A stretch of 64,000 bases of DNA from Leishmania donovani (taxonomy: Eukaryota > Euglenozoa > Kinetoplastea > Trypanosomatida > Trypanosomatidae), in NCBI RefSeq assembly GCF_000227135.1, contig NC_018230.1:193761-257760 (forward strand). Direction: 5' to 3'. Positions 48,930 through 60,239 of this stretch are shown here, one piece after another. Under the pieces are notes generated by a model, which worked only from the letters and a program-made list of their open reading frames with translations, was not told the origin of the DNA and searched no databases. The position numbers were made by a program, and so were the translations under genes. Positions within the stretch are counted from its first letter, which is position 1; each line of letters starts with the position of its first letter.

Positions 48930-51326
48930 ATGTCCCCTATCCACAAAAAGCACATGGAAGTGCTCGGGCTGGGTGTGAAGGGCACGGCTGGTGACGCGAG
49001 CAACACCCACCGCCCCGCTGGCGCGCTATCGCGGGAAGAGGAGCAGCTGCCGCGGGAGTCATCCCTCACCAGCGGCGCCACGGCGGCGGCGGCGGCAGCC
49101 GCTGCAGCGTCCGGGGACGTGCGTCATGGCCCTCTCCCCGAAGAAGACGACCTGAGCAACGCCACCATTGTCCTCGCAGCCGCTGCCGAAACAACAACGA
49201 CGAGGACGCCGATCTTTTGCAGCAGCCTTCGCAGGTTCTCCGACCCCCTGGCGTCTTTGCCGCTCCGCCACCTGCTCCTCAGGGGGTCCAGTTTTGCATC
49301 CCCCCTAACGATCACGTCGGTTTGCCTGGAGCCGTGCCGTACACCTGGCGCGGAGGAGACGGCGGCGGCAGCAGCGACTCGGATGACAGCGCGCAGCACG
49401 GCACCCGCCACTCAGCACGACCCTGCCGGCTCTATCGACATGGCCTTCGCCTCCAGGGTCCGCGCCGCGCCGTTGTCGCCGGTGACGGTACCGGCGCCCG
49501 CACACGATGCGGGCAACGACTACGTCACTCTTATCCGCTCGCTGCCGAGCCGCACCGCCTCCGTCGTCATGCCCTCCCTGTGCGCCTTCTGCGAGCGGCT
49601 GTGCAAGATGTCGTTCAAGCAGATTCTGTGGATTATCCTCCTCGTCGCCCTCGTCATGGTCGGCAACTTCATGCAGATCGTGATGCTGAACTTCTGGCTC
49701 ATCTCCTTCCCCTCCGATGGGACGCCTGGCAACTACACCGCCTTCGCCGTGCCGGGCATCTTCTTCGCCGTTCTCTTTGTGCTCCTCCTCGGCGCCTACA
49801 CCGCGATCTGGCGGCCGTCGCTGCGCTTCGCCAGGCACGCGCACGGCTGGGTGATCCTCATCGGTGTCGGTTTCTGCGACGCCTTCAACAGCTGGATGGC
49901 CACGTACGCCGCGTCGTACACCTCCGAGGTGCTGCAGGCGCTCTTTTCGAACCTCTGCCCCCTCTACGCCGTATTCCTCTGCAAGTGGATCCTGCACGAC
50001 ACGCGCCGCTACGCCAACGTCTACATCGTCTCCGTCTTTGTGCTCACCATATGCGGCATCCTCGCCGCCTCGCTCTACGGCCTCATCAAGGACCACAACA
50101 TGGGCGAGGGCAAGTGGTGGATCCTCATCTTCTTTCTCTCCATGCCGTTTCGCGTGCTCATGAACGTGTGGCAGTCCCTGTACATGATCGTCTACACCCA
50201 CGACCCGAACTTCGTCCTGTGGCTGCGCATGCGGCTGGCGACCGCGGAGGAGGCCGCCGAACCGGTTTCCGCCGCGGTGAGGGGCAGCAACGATGTCACG
50301 CCCGACACCTCCGACACATTTTTCCGGGGTGGTGCCGACGTGGTCGCTGGCCCCGCCTCGCCTCTGGACGTCGACTGTGCAAAGGCGGCGTCATCGATCG
50401 CGCGCTACGACGGCCGCGCGTTGATGGGTGGACTCGAGGACGAGGAGGACGGCAAGGAAGAGCTGCGCGGCGCAAGACCTGCCAGGCACGCCAAGACGAA
50501 GATAGCAAACTCGGTGAAGCCCAACTCCATAGATGCCAACGACGATGATGCTGTGGGGGACAGCACGGAGGCGCATGAGCCGGTGACAAGCGACAGCTCC
50601 GATGGCGCTGCTGGTGGTGTTGTTGCCACCGCCCCTGCAGCATCGCCAGGCGAGCCCGCTACGAGTCTCGTGAACGTGCATGGTGCGGTGTATAGCCTGA
50701 GTGGTGTTGAGGACGGTGAATACTTGCGTCCGACCGCGACTGGCGCGCCGCCGCTGCCGACGCAGACCATGTTCACGGTGCGCTACAACCAAGGTGAGGA
50801 CACCATCGTCAAGCTCGTCATGCTGGCGGGTGAGACGGTGATACAGCTGTGCTTCACGTTGTGCCTGCTCCCGGCGGACGCGCTGCCGTGGTGGGGCAAC
50901 AGCGAAACGGTCAGCGCGACGTTGGACAACTTCGCCGAGGGCATCCGCTGTGTCTTTACAATCCGAGACAACTTCCTCTACTGCTTCCTGTACACGCTCG
51001 GCTTCGTCTTCACGTACGTCGGGTGCGCCTACCTGAACCACTATAGCGCCGCCCTGTGCTCCATCGTTACCCAGCTCTCCTCGCCCGTCACAGCGCTCAT
51101 GCTCGTCATTGTGCCGAGCTGGAACGTGCAGGTGGACGGCGACTCCCCCTGGTACTACAACATGATCGCCATCTTCTTCCTGTGTGTCGCAGCTCTCATC
51201 TACGTCATGTGGGAAGAGATGACGGATGACGAGAAGGTGCAAGCGGAGTACGAGCTGAAGATGAAGGAGCTGCGCGTGCGTCCGTCGTCGCACGAGGCGC
51301 CACATCACGTTACGATACAGGGGTGA
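48930..51326 (+). CDS. CRT-like transporter 2, tandem paralogue
   Basis: A 798-aa paralogue of the preceding transporter. The disordered N-terminus is about 225 residues and the first span begins near residue 230 (KQILWIILLVALVMVGN). Shared core phrases include GNFMQIVMLNFWLISFP, SEVLQALFSNLCPLYAV, CKWILHDTRRYANVYIV, RVLMNVWQSLYMIVY, VKLVMLAGETVIQ, LPADALPWWG and CAYLNHYSAALCSIVTQLSS. The central hydrophilic loop is about 190 residues, longer than in its neighbour and without visible similarity, while the membrane core is clearly alike. Loss of the His-rich tail is another difference. The frame opens with a GTG at 48867; ATG 48930 is the first. The pair probably arose by tandem duplication and diverged in the regulatory loops. 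Confidence 0.88.
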   Translation: MSPIHKKHMEVLGLGVKGTAGDASNTHRPAGALSREEEQLPRESSLTSGATAAAAAAAAASGDVRHGPLPEEDDLSNATIVLAAAAETTTTRTPIFCSSLRRFSDPLASLPLRHLLLRGSSFASPLTITSVCLEPCRTPGAEETAAAAATRMTARSTAPATQHDPAGSIDMAFASRVRAAPLSPVTVPAPAHDAGNDYVTLIRSLPSRTASVVMPSLCAFCERLCKMSFKQILWIILLVALVMVGNFMQIVMLNFWLISFPSDGTPGNYTAFAVPGIFFAVLFVLLLGAYTAIWRPSLRFARHAHGWVILIGVGFCDAFNSWMATYAASYTSEVLQALFSNLCPLYAVFLCKWILHDTRRYANVYIVSVFVLTICGILAASLYGLIKDHNMGEGKWWILIFFLSMPFRVLMNVWQSLYMIVYTHDPNFVLWLRMRLATAEEAAEPVSAAVRGSNDVTPDTSDTFFRGGADVVAGPASPLDVDCAKAASSIARYDGRALMGGLEDEEDGKEELRGARPARHAKTKIANSVKPNSIDANDDDAVGDSTEAHEPVTSDSSDGAAGGVVATAPAASPGEPATSLVNVHGAVYSLSGVEDGEYLRPTATGAPPLPTQTMFTVRYNQGEDTIVKLVMLAGETVIQLCFTLCLLPADALPWWGNSETVSATLDNFAEGIRCVFTIRDNFLYCFLYTLGFVFTYVGCAYLNHYSAALCSIVTQLSSPVTALMLVIVPSWNVQVDGDSPWYYNMIAIFFLCVAALIYVMWEEMTDDEKVQAEYELKMKELRVRPSSHEAPHHVTIQG

Positions 51327-52148
51327 GATGGCGCGCAGACCTGTACGGGTGCGTGAGTGGTGAGGGGTAAAGTGATTCTCGGCGCGCCCACGAGTATGTA
51401 TGTGCCGGTGTGTTCAGAGAAGTTCTCTCTCTCTATATATATATATATGTGAGCCAAGCGATCCAGTGGAAGGGTGCGTGTGCGTCGACGGAGGGCAGGA
51501 GAGGTGTTGAAACCCCCTGCTGGTGTTCGAGAGTGTGGGTGTCGTTATGTAAGAAGCATGTGTCCGGTGACTGTGTGTGTGTTTTTTTTTTGGGGGGTGA
51601 GCGAGCGTAGGCGCGCATCGCCCCCTTCTCTTTTCGTTGCTTGTCCCATCCACCGGAGCGCTCTCCTCCTCCTCCTCCTCCTCCTCCCTCCCTCCCTCTC
51701 CCTCGCCCTTAAGGAGAGCGATGCCGTCCCCAGACACACGCACGCAACATGCCGCCATACCCATCCGACGAACAAACCTAATAAGAAGGTGTAGCAGGGG
51801 GAGGGGGGAGGGCTGAGCAGTAGCACCCGATGGAGCGTCTTCTGGCGACGGCGAGGCGAGCAAAACGTCGGAAGGTGGCCAGTGGGGGTGGAGGTGGAGC
51901 GGTCACGGAGCACACCGCTCGCCACGTCGTGAAGGGTGCTTGCACGCTCGCCTCTGTGTGGCCTCTTACAGACGCGTCCTCTCCACCTCCTCTTATGCGT
52001 GTGCTTTAGTGTACGCGTGTGTATGTGTCTCGTGTGCACGGGCGCGGGCCATGTGGGCGCGCATCGGCAGACTGGGTCTCCCTCCTACAAGACCTGTTCG
52101 CTCTGTCCTAGAAGACGGCGAAAAACGGCGTGCGTGCGTGTTTCGTCG
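51327..52148 (+). other. Intergenic region
   Basis: Includes a CT run then (TA)n at about 51425-51449, a T run followed by a G run near 51582-51597, and a (CTC)n tract near 51661-51690. Candidate splice acceptors for the last gene are CTTACAG near 51970 and others up to 52325. No separate gene is seen. Confidence 0.5.
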
Positions 52149-54026
52149 ATGTCGCCATCAACTTCAGCGGCACACGCTGGCCGTGGTGCGTATGTCCACG
52201 CAAGCCTGCTCTTACCGCGGTGGTCACGCGCTGCTGCTACTCGCTCCTCTCTGTCTTCTCTCCTCACTGGCACATGTGCCTACACACCGAGTGCGGCCAA
52301 GCCGATCCCCCCTCCCTCAGCTCCGATGCGCGGGAAGGGGCACAAGCGTCTCGCCGCACGGTCCTTCCAGCAGTGGCAGAAGCTCCACTACAATGCACTG
52401 TGCGACCGTCAGATGCCCACGCCGTTGCACGCGACGTTGCGACTCCCCGTACGTCGTGTGGCGCACCCGCCGTCGTCATGTCCGTCAGCGCCGGCGTCTG
52501 TGGATGTCCAGCTGGCGACGAACAGCAGCGCGGTGCTGCAGTGGTGGCAGCGCGAGTACGACCCTTTTCTTCTTGGGTGCGACGCTAGTGCACAAAGGAC
52601 GGCCGGCCCAACGCCGCCAGCGACGACCGCGACGCATGTACTGGCCAGCACGCGCGTCAGTGCCCACGTTGGCCCGCCAGCACCGCCGCTGGGCTACCCC
52701 GATTACATCGCGATAGAGGCAAGGCAGCACACGGAAGGTGTCCTGCGGGGCGAGACGTACGCCTACCACCACGCAGCGGCGGTAGGGACTGTCCCGGCGC
52801 CGCCACCGGGTGCGGCGTACCCTTCACCAGTGAAGTGGATCCAGCAGCCATTGCTGGACGGCTTCGTCGCGCAGCGCCTCACTGCCCACACCGGTGTGAC
52901 GACCGGCTCGCTTCTCGATACCCGGCGTACGGCGATGGCACTCGGTCGTCAGCTGCCGCCCGTTGAATTATCGCCGTTCTACGCGGCCAGTGCGTTGCTG
53001 GATCGGTGGTGCCTTTTCGGCGAGGCGGCAGCAGTCGTGCCGTCCATGCCGGCGTCATCAGGCGCCACCTTGGATGGGACACAGCAGCCGCACGATGCGG
53101 CCGCGCATCACCTCCGCATCGCAGAGCTGGCGCTCGGGGCGGGGCTTCTGTCAAACTACCGCGCCGTGTGGCTGAACGGCGCCGTGCTCTCGCACCCCGG
53201 CACAGGCCGCTCTGTCCTTGTTGTCGGTCCCCGACGCAGCGGGAAGACTACGCTGGCGTTGCACTGCCTTTCGGCGGCTGCGATCCAGGCGTCCAGCAGC
53301 GCGAGCGGCGACGGCGGTGTGCGGCTGACGGCGGTGGAACACTTCTTCCTCGCATCTGGCATGCCTGTTCGACGCATGCTAGACCCTGCCAGCGCGCGGC
53401 TCGCATCACCGACCATCTTCGCGTGCTCACTGCCGCACCACATCACCGTGGGCCTTGGCGCTGTGTTGGGCACCCTGCGGCCGAACCCTGGCTTGGCAGC
53501 CGCCGTGGAGCTCCCGCCCTTTCTCCAGTGCGAGGCCGGCCTACGCGCTTTCCTGCGCAACACCGACGGTGTGCTGTGGAACATGAGCAAGACGTACCGC
53601 GTGCGACTCGAAGACACCTACAGAGCATCCTCGCCTGACACCAGCACGCAGTGGGACCCCGTCGTCATAAACACCCTGGCAGGCGTAGTGCTGCTCGACT
53701 GGAACGTGGAGGAGCTCGCCAGCACGTCGCCGACGCCGGTGCGCAACGCGGTTCGCAAGATCCCACTGCACGACGGCGGCGTGGAAGAGCTCCTGAAGCG
53801 GGCACACGACTACATGTTTCACGGGCATCATCTCCTGCGCACGGTCTACGACGCACCGCAGGACGCACCCGCACGGCTCGCAGGCGCTCTTACAGATGAG
53901 TGGGACACGGCGCAGCCCCAGTCCCTCGCTGACGGCACCGCGCCAGCCCTGCACTGCATCGAAGGTTCTGTTAACTTCGACCTCGCCACGCAACTTATCA
54001 TGAGCCTCCTCAGCGAACGTGCGTGA
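52149..54026 (+). CDS. P-loop protein of unknown function, putative mitochondrial; last gene of the unit
   Basis: Not recognised as a named family. From ATG 52149 the product is 625 aa. A Walker A motif GPRRSGKTT is at 360-368 inside VLVVGPRRSGKTTLALHCL, so it probably binds ATP or GTP. The following region (TAVEHFFLASGMPVRRMLDP and GVVLLDWNVEEL) could supply Walker B-like and sensor strands, but no subfamily signature is visible. The N-terminus from 52149 is Arg/Ser/Leu-rich and acid-free, as in mitochondrial presequences. An alternative ATG at 52326 starts MRGKGHKRLAARSFQQWQK and may be the true start; an ATG at 52023 is also in frame. It is the last credible gene before a long gene-free region. 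Confidence 0.8.
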   Translation: MSPSTSAAHAGRGAYVHASLLLPRWSRAAATRSSLSSLLTGTCAYTPSAAKPIPPPSAPMRGKGHKRLAARSFQQWQKLHYNALCDRQMPTPLHATLRLPVRRVAHPPSSCPSAPASVDVQLATNSSAVLQWWQREYDPFLLGCDASAQRTAGPTPPATTATHVLASTRVSAHVGPPAPPLGYPDYIAIEARQHTEGVLRGETYAYHHAAAVGTVPAPPPGAAYPSPVKWIQQPLLDGFVAQRLTAHTGVTTGSLLDTRRTAMALGRQLPPVELSPFYAASALLDRWCLFGEAAAVVPSMPASSGATLDGTQQPHDAAAHHLRIAELALGAGLLSNYRAVWLNGAVLSHPGTGRSVLVVGPRRSGKTTLALHCLSAAAIQASSSASGDGGVRLTAVEHFFLASGMPVRRMLDPASARLASPTIFACSLPHHITVGLGAVLGTLRPNPGLAAAVELPPFLQCEAGLRAFLRNTDGVLWNMSKTYRVRLEDTYRASSPDTSTQWDPVVINTLAGVVLLDWNVEELASTSPTPVRNAVRKIPLHDGGVEELLKRAHDYMFHGHHLLRTVYDAPQDAPARLAGALTDEWDTAQPQSLADGTAPALHCIEGSVNFDLATQLIMSLLSERA

Positions 54027-56082
54027 AAGAGCCCCCACCCACTCCCTCTCCCCCAGCGGCCCGCGACAGGCACACACACACACACACACACACACGCACG
54101 CGCACGTGACCTCCACTAATCACCGCAACGTTCAACACCAAAAACAACACAGCAGTGAAAAGCGCGCCCACCAGCCAGCCAAACAACGCCATCGACCCGG
54201 GCCGCTTTTGGGCCCGCCCGCCCACCGCACATGCCAAAGAGCCGGCGAAACACAGAACCCGGCACGCCCCGAGAGCCCCGCACAGGCGGCGCGCAGGAAA
54301 AGGGCAACGCTGGCAACTATTTCCCCCCCCCCCAAAACCCCCACCCCCCCCCCCCCCCTCACCCCCCCCCCCCNNNNNNNNNNNNNNNNNNNNNNNNNNN
54401 NNNNNNNNNNNNNNNNNNNNNNNNNNNNNNNNNNNNNNNNNNNNNNNNNNNNNNNNNNNNNNNNNNNNNNNNNNNNNNNNNNNNNNNNNNNNNNNNNCCA
54501 ACACGACGTGAGGGGGGGAGGCCAACCCCCCCCCCCGCGCAAACGCCCCGGAAAACGATAATTTCCACACCCAAAACACCCGCCCTTCTCTGAAAGCATC
54601 TCTGCGAACACCGCCGCGAGCGCCAAAACCCATTTCCCTACAACTCCAACGAATTGGGGAAGCAAGGCGTCCGTCTTCCACGCGTCCGGCGCGAACGCCG
54701 CACGACGCCCAGACACCGCAGGGCGGCAAAACGGCCAACCCCCGTGGCGGCATGCCCGCCGCGTTTCCTCTGCGGGGGCGGAGGCTGGAGGCCAGCCACG
54801 GCAAAAGGCCCCACCGCCCAACAGCGCCAGGGCTGCGCAAGGCACCGCCAGAAACCGCGGCCGCCAAAGGCGTGATGAAGGCAACCTGGCCCGCTAGGGG
54901 GGGGGGAAGCTGGGCTGGAGCGACGGTGGGCGTTTTGCGTTTCAAAGACCGCCCTCGTCACAAGAGCCGCTTTCCCCCTCAGAGACGCACGCGCCCACCG
55001 CGGTTCCGCAAAGCCGATGAAGAGACCAGCCCCCACCCGACCCAAGGCGCAGCTGGAAAAAGAACCGTGACAGCCCCCTTTCGGCGCACGCCGCCCCGCG
55101 CCGTGGAAACACGCCCGGAAAACCAAAAGCCACACAAAGGGCACGCCGGCACCGCCTGCCTTATTTTCCGAAAAGTTTAACGGTGCAAAAAAACAACCCG
55201 CCCAGCACACATGAGCGCCAATGAAAAAAAAATCATCGAAAACCTCGCAAACACGCCCAGGCAGCGCCCCAGACCGAAACACACCCGTAAAAACGAAGGC
55301 GCCGCACACCCTCTAAAGTAGAAAAAAAACCTCGTGCTACAAGCCGGTCCTCGTTGCTAAGCTGAGCGGGGTCTTTGGCGGCCGCCAGCCGCTAACCAGC
55401 TTTTCAACGCCCCGCCCATCCCGCCAATGAAAACAAACCGCCGGGCCCTCGACCAGGTGTGCGAAAAAAAAAACGCGCCCAACACCGCTGGCGAAAAGAC
55501 GGGCGCGGCCAACAGAAAAAGGCCCCCCCCCCGCAGCCGTAATGTGTGAAAAAAGGGTGGGCAGACACCCCCCCCCCCGAAGAAAGGCCCAAAAGATGTT
55601 TTTTTTGGCGCCTTGCTTGATCGCGTCCCGCGTTGCAGCCGTTAAAAAAAAAGCGGCAGAGAGAAGACACCGGCAAGGCGTGAGTGCCGTATTTCTGCCA
55701 CACGCCCACTCCCTTAAAACACGCGAATAAGAAAACATTTGCGCAACCACAAGGCTTAGCAGCACCAGGAAACGTATAAAACGCGGCAAAAGAACCCCAC
55801 GCGCCAAGAGGTTTTTTGACAGGCAAAGGCGCACACATGTATTTTCCAGGGGTGACCATCCCAACCGCCAAAACAAAGAGGTACCACACGTGACCTTTGG
55901 GCGCTTCATGGGCAAGTTGTTCTTCGCGCCCGTCCGCGCGACAACCGAATCTGGGGGCCCTGTCTCGGTCGAAATCGCGGCCCCTTGGGCGCACAAGCCC
56001 CCCCCCCCGGTGGCCCACACGCCCTTTCCACCGGCAAACCCCCCCCGGATTTTTCTATCCTGGGCGAACGGCAAAAGCCATC
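54027..56082 (+). other. Gene-free A+C-rich region with C homopolymers
   Basis: After a CA run (54071-54095) the sequence changes character: dominated by A and C, with very frequent homopolymers and no codon structure. C runs cluster at 54326-54373 and 54520-54536, flanking an assembly gap. Open frames here are compositional. It may be true strand-switch DNA, low-quality consensus, or both. I see no tRNA or other RNA gene. Confidence 0.5.
54374..54497. other. Assembly gap (124 N) in a poly-C region
   Basis: Immediately preceded by a run of 13 C and followed by more C runs. The complementary strand would be G-rich and could form quadruplexes, a likely cause of the sequencing failure. Confidence 0.95.
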
Positions 56083-56438
56083 AACAAGCTAGGAACAATC
56101 GAAAGAGGGGTGCTGCGGGCAGTTCGCGGCGGCGGTGGGAGAGGGCTAGGCTTTTTCTCGAAAAGGAGGGCGGATGGGTCTGGAAGGCCAAATGGCCCAC
56201 ACAGAAACCGGGAGAGGGGGGCTATGAGGGCAACCTTTGCGGCACCGGCACCGGCGATCCCATAGCGACATTTTCCCCGCAGACCCTCACGGCACAGGTG
56301 CTCAGGGGACTCTTCGCAGGGGGGGGGGTCGCACTCACAGCGCAACTTCTGAAAGGTTTCCGGCCCCGTTTGACGCGCGCAATGCAGCTCGCAAGGGGGG
56401 GTGAGGGCAGGAAAGGTTTGGGGTAAGCCAAGCAGACC
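56083..56438 (+). repeat. Left copy of a 356-bp duplication flanking a gap
   Basis: Starts AACAAGCTAGGAACAATCG and ends AGCCAAGCAGACC next to the N run. The same 356 bp follow the gap at 56538. I see only one difference, a T/G after GAAAGGTT. The most economical explanation is two contig ends that overlap and were not merged. Confidence 0.85.
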
Positions 56439-56537
56439 NNNNNNNNNNNNNNNNNNNNNNNNNNNNNNNNNNNNNNNNNNNNNNNNNNNNNNNNNNNNNN
56501 NNNNNNNNNNNNNNNNNNNNNNNNNNNNNNNNNNNNN
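56439..56537. other. Assembly gap (99 N) between identical flanks
   Basis: Both flanks are the same 356-bp sequence, so the gap is probably artificial and its size meaningless, as with the 99-N gap at 32366. Confidence 0.9.
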
Positions 56538-56893
56538 AACAAGCTAGGAACAATCGAAAGAGGGGTGCTGCGGGCAGTTCGCGGCGGCGGTGGGAGAGGG
56601 CTAGGCTTTTTCTCGAAAAGGAGGGCGGATGGGTCTGGAAGGCCAAATGGCCCACACAGAAACCGGGAGAGGGGGGCTATGAGGGCAACCTTTGCGGCAC
56701 CGGCACCGGCGATCCCATAGCGACATTTTCCCCGCAGACCCTCACGGCACAGGTGCTCAGGGGACTCTTCGCAGGGGGGGGGGTCGCACTCACAGCGCAA
56801 CTTCTGAAAGGTTGCCGGCCCCGTTTGACGCGCGCAATGCAGCTCGCAAGGGGGGGTGAGGGCAGGAAAGGTTTGGGGTAAGCCAAGCAGACC
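56538..56893 (+). repeat. Right copy of the 356-bp duplication flanking a gap
   Basis: Same sequence as 56083-56438, continuing beyond AGCAGACC into GCGCGCCGCG, where the left copy is cut by the gap. A genuine tandem duplication cannot be excluded. Confidence 0.85.
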
Positions 56894-59800
56894 GCGCGCC
56901 GCGTTTTCTGCGGCGAAGCCCGCGTCATGCTGTTATTGGTACCCTCACAACTGGTATTGCGGTTTGGGGAACGCGCGGAATGTGGCTGCGCACGGCTGGT
57001 GGTCGGAAAAACATGCCGGGCTCGTCGTGGCGCTTGGTGCGGGCTCGGGTGCGACCACGGCCGCTGGCGCAGTTGGGCGGTGGTTCGGGGGTGCGGGCGG
57101 GTTTTGTCCCCCGATGCGTTTTTAAAGCATCACCACTTTGGTGAAAATAGGGATATTTCGGGCATCTGTGGCGTCCGGCGTGGCCGCAAAAATGTGTAGT
57201 TTCAAAAGGGGCGCCTCCGGGAATTTTGGTTGTGGGCTTCAGGGGCCGTCCTTGGGGTGTGGGTTGGCTGGGCCTCGGGGTGTGGTGGCGATGGGGAAGC
57301 GGTGCCGGAAAACCCGCCCGCCTAAGACCCGCTTTTTTTCAAAAGGCGCAAAAGAAGGCGCAGCCGGGGGCGGGGTGGGGGGAAGAAAACGGCGGGGGGG
57401 CATTTGTGGCGGCGGGCGGGCCGGGGCGGCCACAACGGGGGCCGGGGCCTTTGGCGCCGGCGGGCGTTGGCCCAGAAGAAAAAAGCATGCGCCCACCAAG
57501 GAAAGGAAAAACGGATCCCGTTTCAAAACCAGCGACCCATGAAGGGCGATACCTGCAGACACGCCCGGCCCCTATTGTCACGCCAAAAGGGCGGCATCGC
57601 GAACAAATTTTTTTTCCTGCACGAAGGGGCCTGTTCACCACATGCGCCGCGCCACGCGGGGGGGGGGTTAATTGGGGGCGGCGGAAAACCCGCAGGCCAA
57701 AACTTCTTTTCACAGCCCATGCCCTTTGCTTTCTGTTTTTAGGAAAACGCCAGGCCCAGACACGGCATACCACTGGCGCAAACAAACCTTGTTTTGGCGG
57801 CCTCGCGGCGCACCCCACGGCAGTGGGGGTAACAGGGGGGCCTTCCTAAAGAGCGCATTTTTGCCGTCGGCCATCGGGGCGGCCTCCTAAACAGCAAGGG
57901 GCTGAGAGAGGCTTTGTCGCCTGCGAAACGCGGGTGATTGGCGGGGCGGTGCCGGGATGGCGATGGCGGGTTGCGGGGCGGCTTTTTTCAAAGCCGAAAC
58001 GCGCAGCCTTTTGCTTTCAAAAAGGCTTCTGCGGCGCCACTCCCCCTTTTCAAGGCCCCATGGTTTGCTACTTGTTGGAAACGGCCGGGGGCCGAACGGC
58101 GAAAGGGGGTGCCGGCTGGCCCGGCCAAAAACAAAAAAGAACACGCCCGCCGAAAATGCGGGCCAACCCCCCCTCCCATTTATGAATGCAAGAAGTGGGC
58201 TTGGGAAAAAGCGCCGTGCTGCACAACCCGAGCGGTGACAAAAAGGGGTGGGCGAAGAGAGAAATGGTGGGATGAGGGGGCTTCTCGCAATCCTTTTGGT
58301 TGGGGGAGAAGAGCTTGCCTTTTTGGCCCTGCGCGAAGGTTTCTCTAATAACCACCTGCGGGGCTTTGCCTTTTGGGCCTGGCATAAATAGCGGGGTGCA
58401 AACTGAGGGGTTTGAAATCTCTGTTGGCAGACTTTTTTTATTGCGAAGCAGATATCGAACGCCGGCCGCCACCCTCTCATCTTTTCTGGCTTCTAGTAGG
58501 CCCTTTGCCCCTTTGGCAGAAAAATGCGCCTACGGGCTTTGGGGCGGGCCAGGGGTTCGGGGCTCTGTTGGCCAGAATTCGCTTAACGGTGTCCGTAATG
58601 CAAAAACTTGACTTTCAAAATATTAGCGTCAGATAAAAGCACCCGTGATCATGAATTCGTCATTGCAACGGCGGGTTGCTTTTTTGGGTGGTGATGCGGT
58701 GCTGGGGTGGGCGCTGCTTTTTTTTTTTTGAAGGGTCGTGTCCCCGGTCAGGCTCCAGGCGGGGTGGAAAAGGGCCCCCTGGCACAACACCGTGGGTGGC
58801 ATTCTTTTGGGCATCAGAACGCATTTAAATAACAACTGACTTCTTAGTGATATTTTCATCCATGGGGTGCAGAAACCGCTCTTTTACACCATTTTGCCCC
58901 TATCAGGGGCGCTTTCCCGCTTGAAAGTTTTATTCTGGCGGTCTTGCGGCCTTGTTGCCGGCGTCTGGGGTTGAAACGCTTGGGGACGTCTTGTGTGGGC
59001 TGCTGCTGGGCCTTTCGCTTTCCCGCGAGTGTTTTAACAGCATCACCGCTGCAACAGCCAGACGCGAAACAGTGCGCAGATTTCCGAAATTGGTATAAAC
59101 AGGGCGTCGTGACGGGCCGCCCCGGGAAAAGGCGGGGGGGGGGCGCTGTTTGCGGTTGCGTGGGCTGCTGAAAACCCTTAAATTTCTTTACCCCAAGATG
59201 GGCGTCGTTAATTTTTTGGGGGCCATTTCTGTTTTGAGCGCCCCTATGGCATTACAAAGACCCGCGTGGGGATCGGGAAAAGCTTTGCGGCCGCGCCGGC
59301 TTTGGGGGTGGCGGCGCGGGTGGTGGGCGCTGATGGGCTTGGGCTGGTCTTTTTCGGGGGGTCCGGTGCGCTGCGGTGCCTTTTTGGTGGCGCGGGTTTT
59401 CGGGCCCCGCCCCTTTCCCCGCTTTTGGGCGGGGCTGGGGTTCGCCGCTGGGGCCGCCCCAGGGTATCGGCGGGGCCGCCAAAAGCGGCGCCAGGCCAGA
59501 GCCTACCCTTTGCCGGAAACACTGTGCTCGCAGGCAAAACAAAGGCGGCCATTCTGCCCCGTGGCGTTTTTTTTGGCGGATGCTGTGTAGGGTTATGCTT
59601 GTGTGGAAAGTGGGCGCTTCGTGCCGTAAAGGGGGGCCTTTCAGGCCCGGGCTGTTCTGTTTTCTGGTGGCCCAAACCCCAAGGCGCCGTATGTTGTTCA
59701 TTTTGCTTTGCTCGGTGCTGCGTCGCGGGCGGGTTTTTGTATCCCGTCCGGGGGTTCGGTCTCCGGCTTTTGCGCGGCTTGGGCGGCCTTGGTGGGTGTT

Positions 59801-60239
59801 GTAAGTTCCTGGGCTCTCCTTCGGGCGCTGATGGCGCTTGGGGCCACGCGCGCCAACCTGTTCGCCCAACCCTTTGCCCGTACCTGTTGGGCGGGTCGTG
59901 TCGCCGGGGGTCTTTTTGCATGACGTGCATGTTTGTTTGCCTTGGTGGCTCTGTCGTGGGGTTCTGCGTGTGTGGGGGGCGGGGGGGGGCATTCGCGTGC
60001 CTTTTAGGGGTGGGGTTTTTTGGGTTTCGTGAAAGGAGGTCGCCGTTTCTTTCGAAGTGGGTTTGATGGGGTCTTGCGGGGTTGTTCCGTGTTTTTCTGT
60101 GCCCCGATTGTGTTGGGGCGCGCGGTGGTGGGCTTTGTGGCGGGGGCAAGGCGGGGCTTGCTCGGATGCGCTGGGGGCTTCGATCCCCCAACGACGTGGA
60201 ACGCCTCGGTTTGTGGTTTCCAAGGGCCCGGTGCACCGG
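56894..60239 (+). other. Gene-free G+T-rich region with G homopolymers
   Basis: In contrast to 54.1-56.1 kb, the + strand is now rich in G and T, with G runs near 57375-57410, 57659-57668, 59133-59141 and 59979-59990. Open frames show no protein-like sequence. It could be strand-switch DNA, a replication-associated region, or consensus of poor reads from the opposite strand. No RNA gene is recognised. Confidence 0.5.

Noticed and set aside
54010..54945. Frames running through the N gap at 54374-54497
   Set aside because: Any frame through N is unsupported, and the flanks are poly-C artefacts.
57226..57849. 207-codon + frame in the G-rich region
   Set aside because: Gly/Arg/Lys low complexity from G and A runs, without any recognisable fold or family motif.
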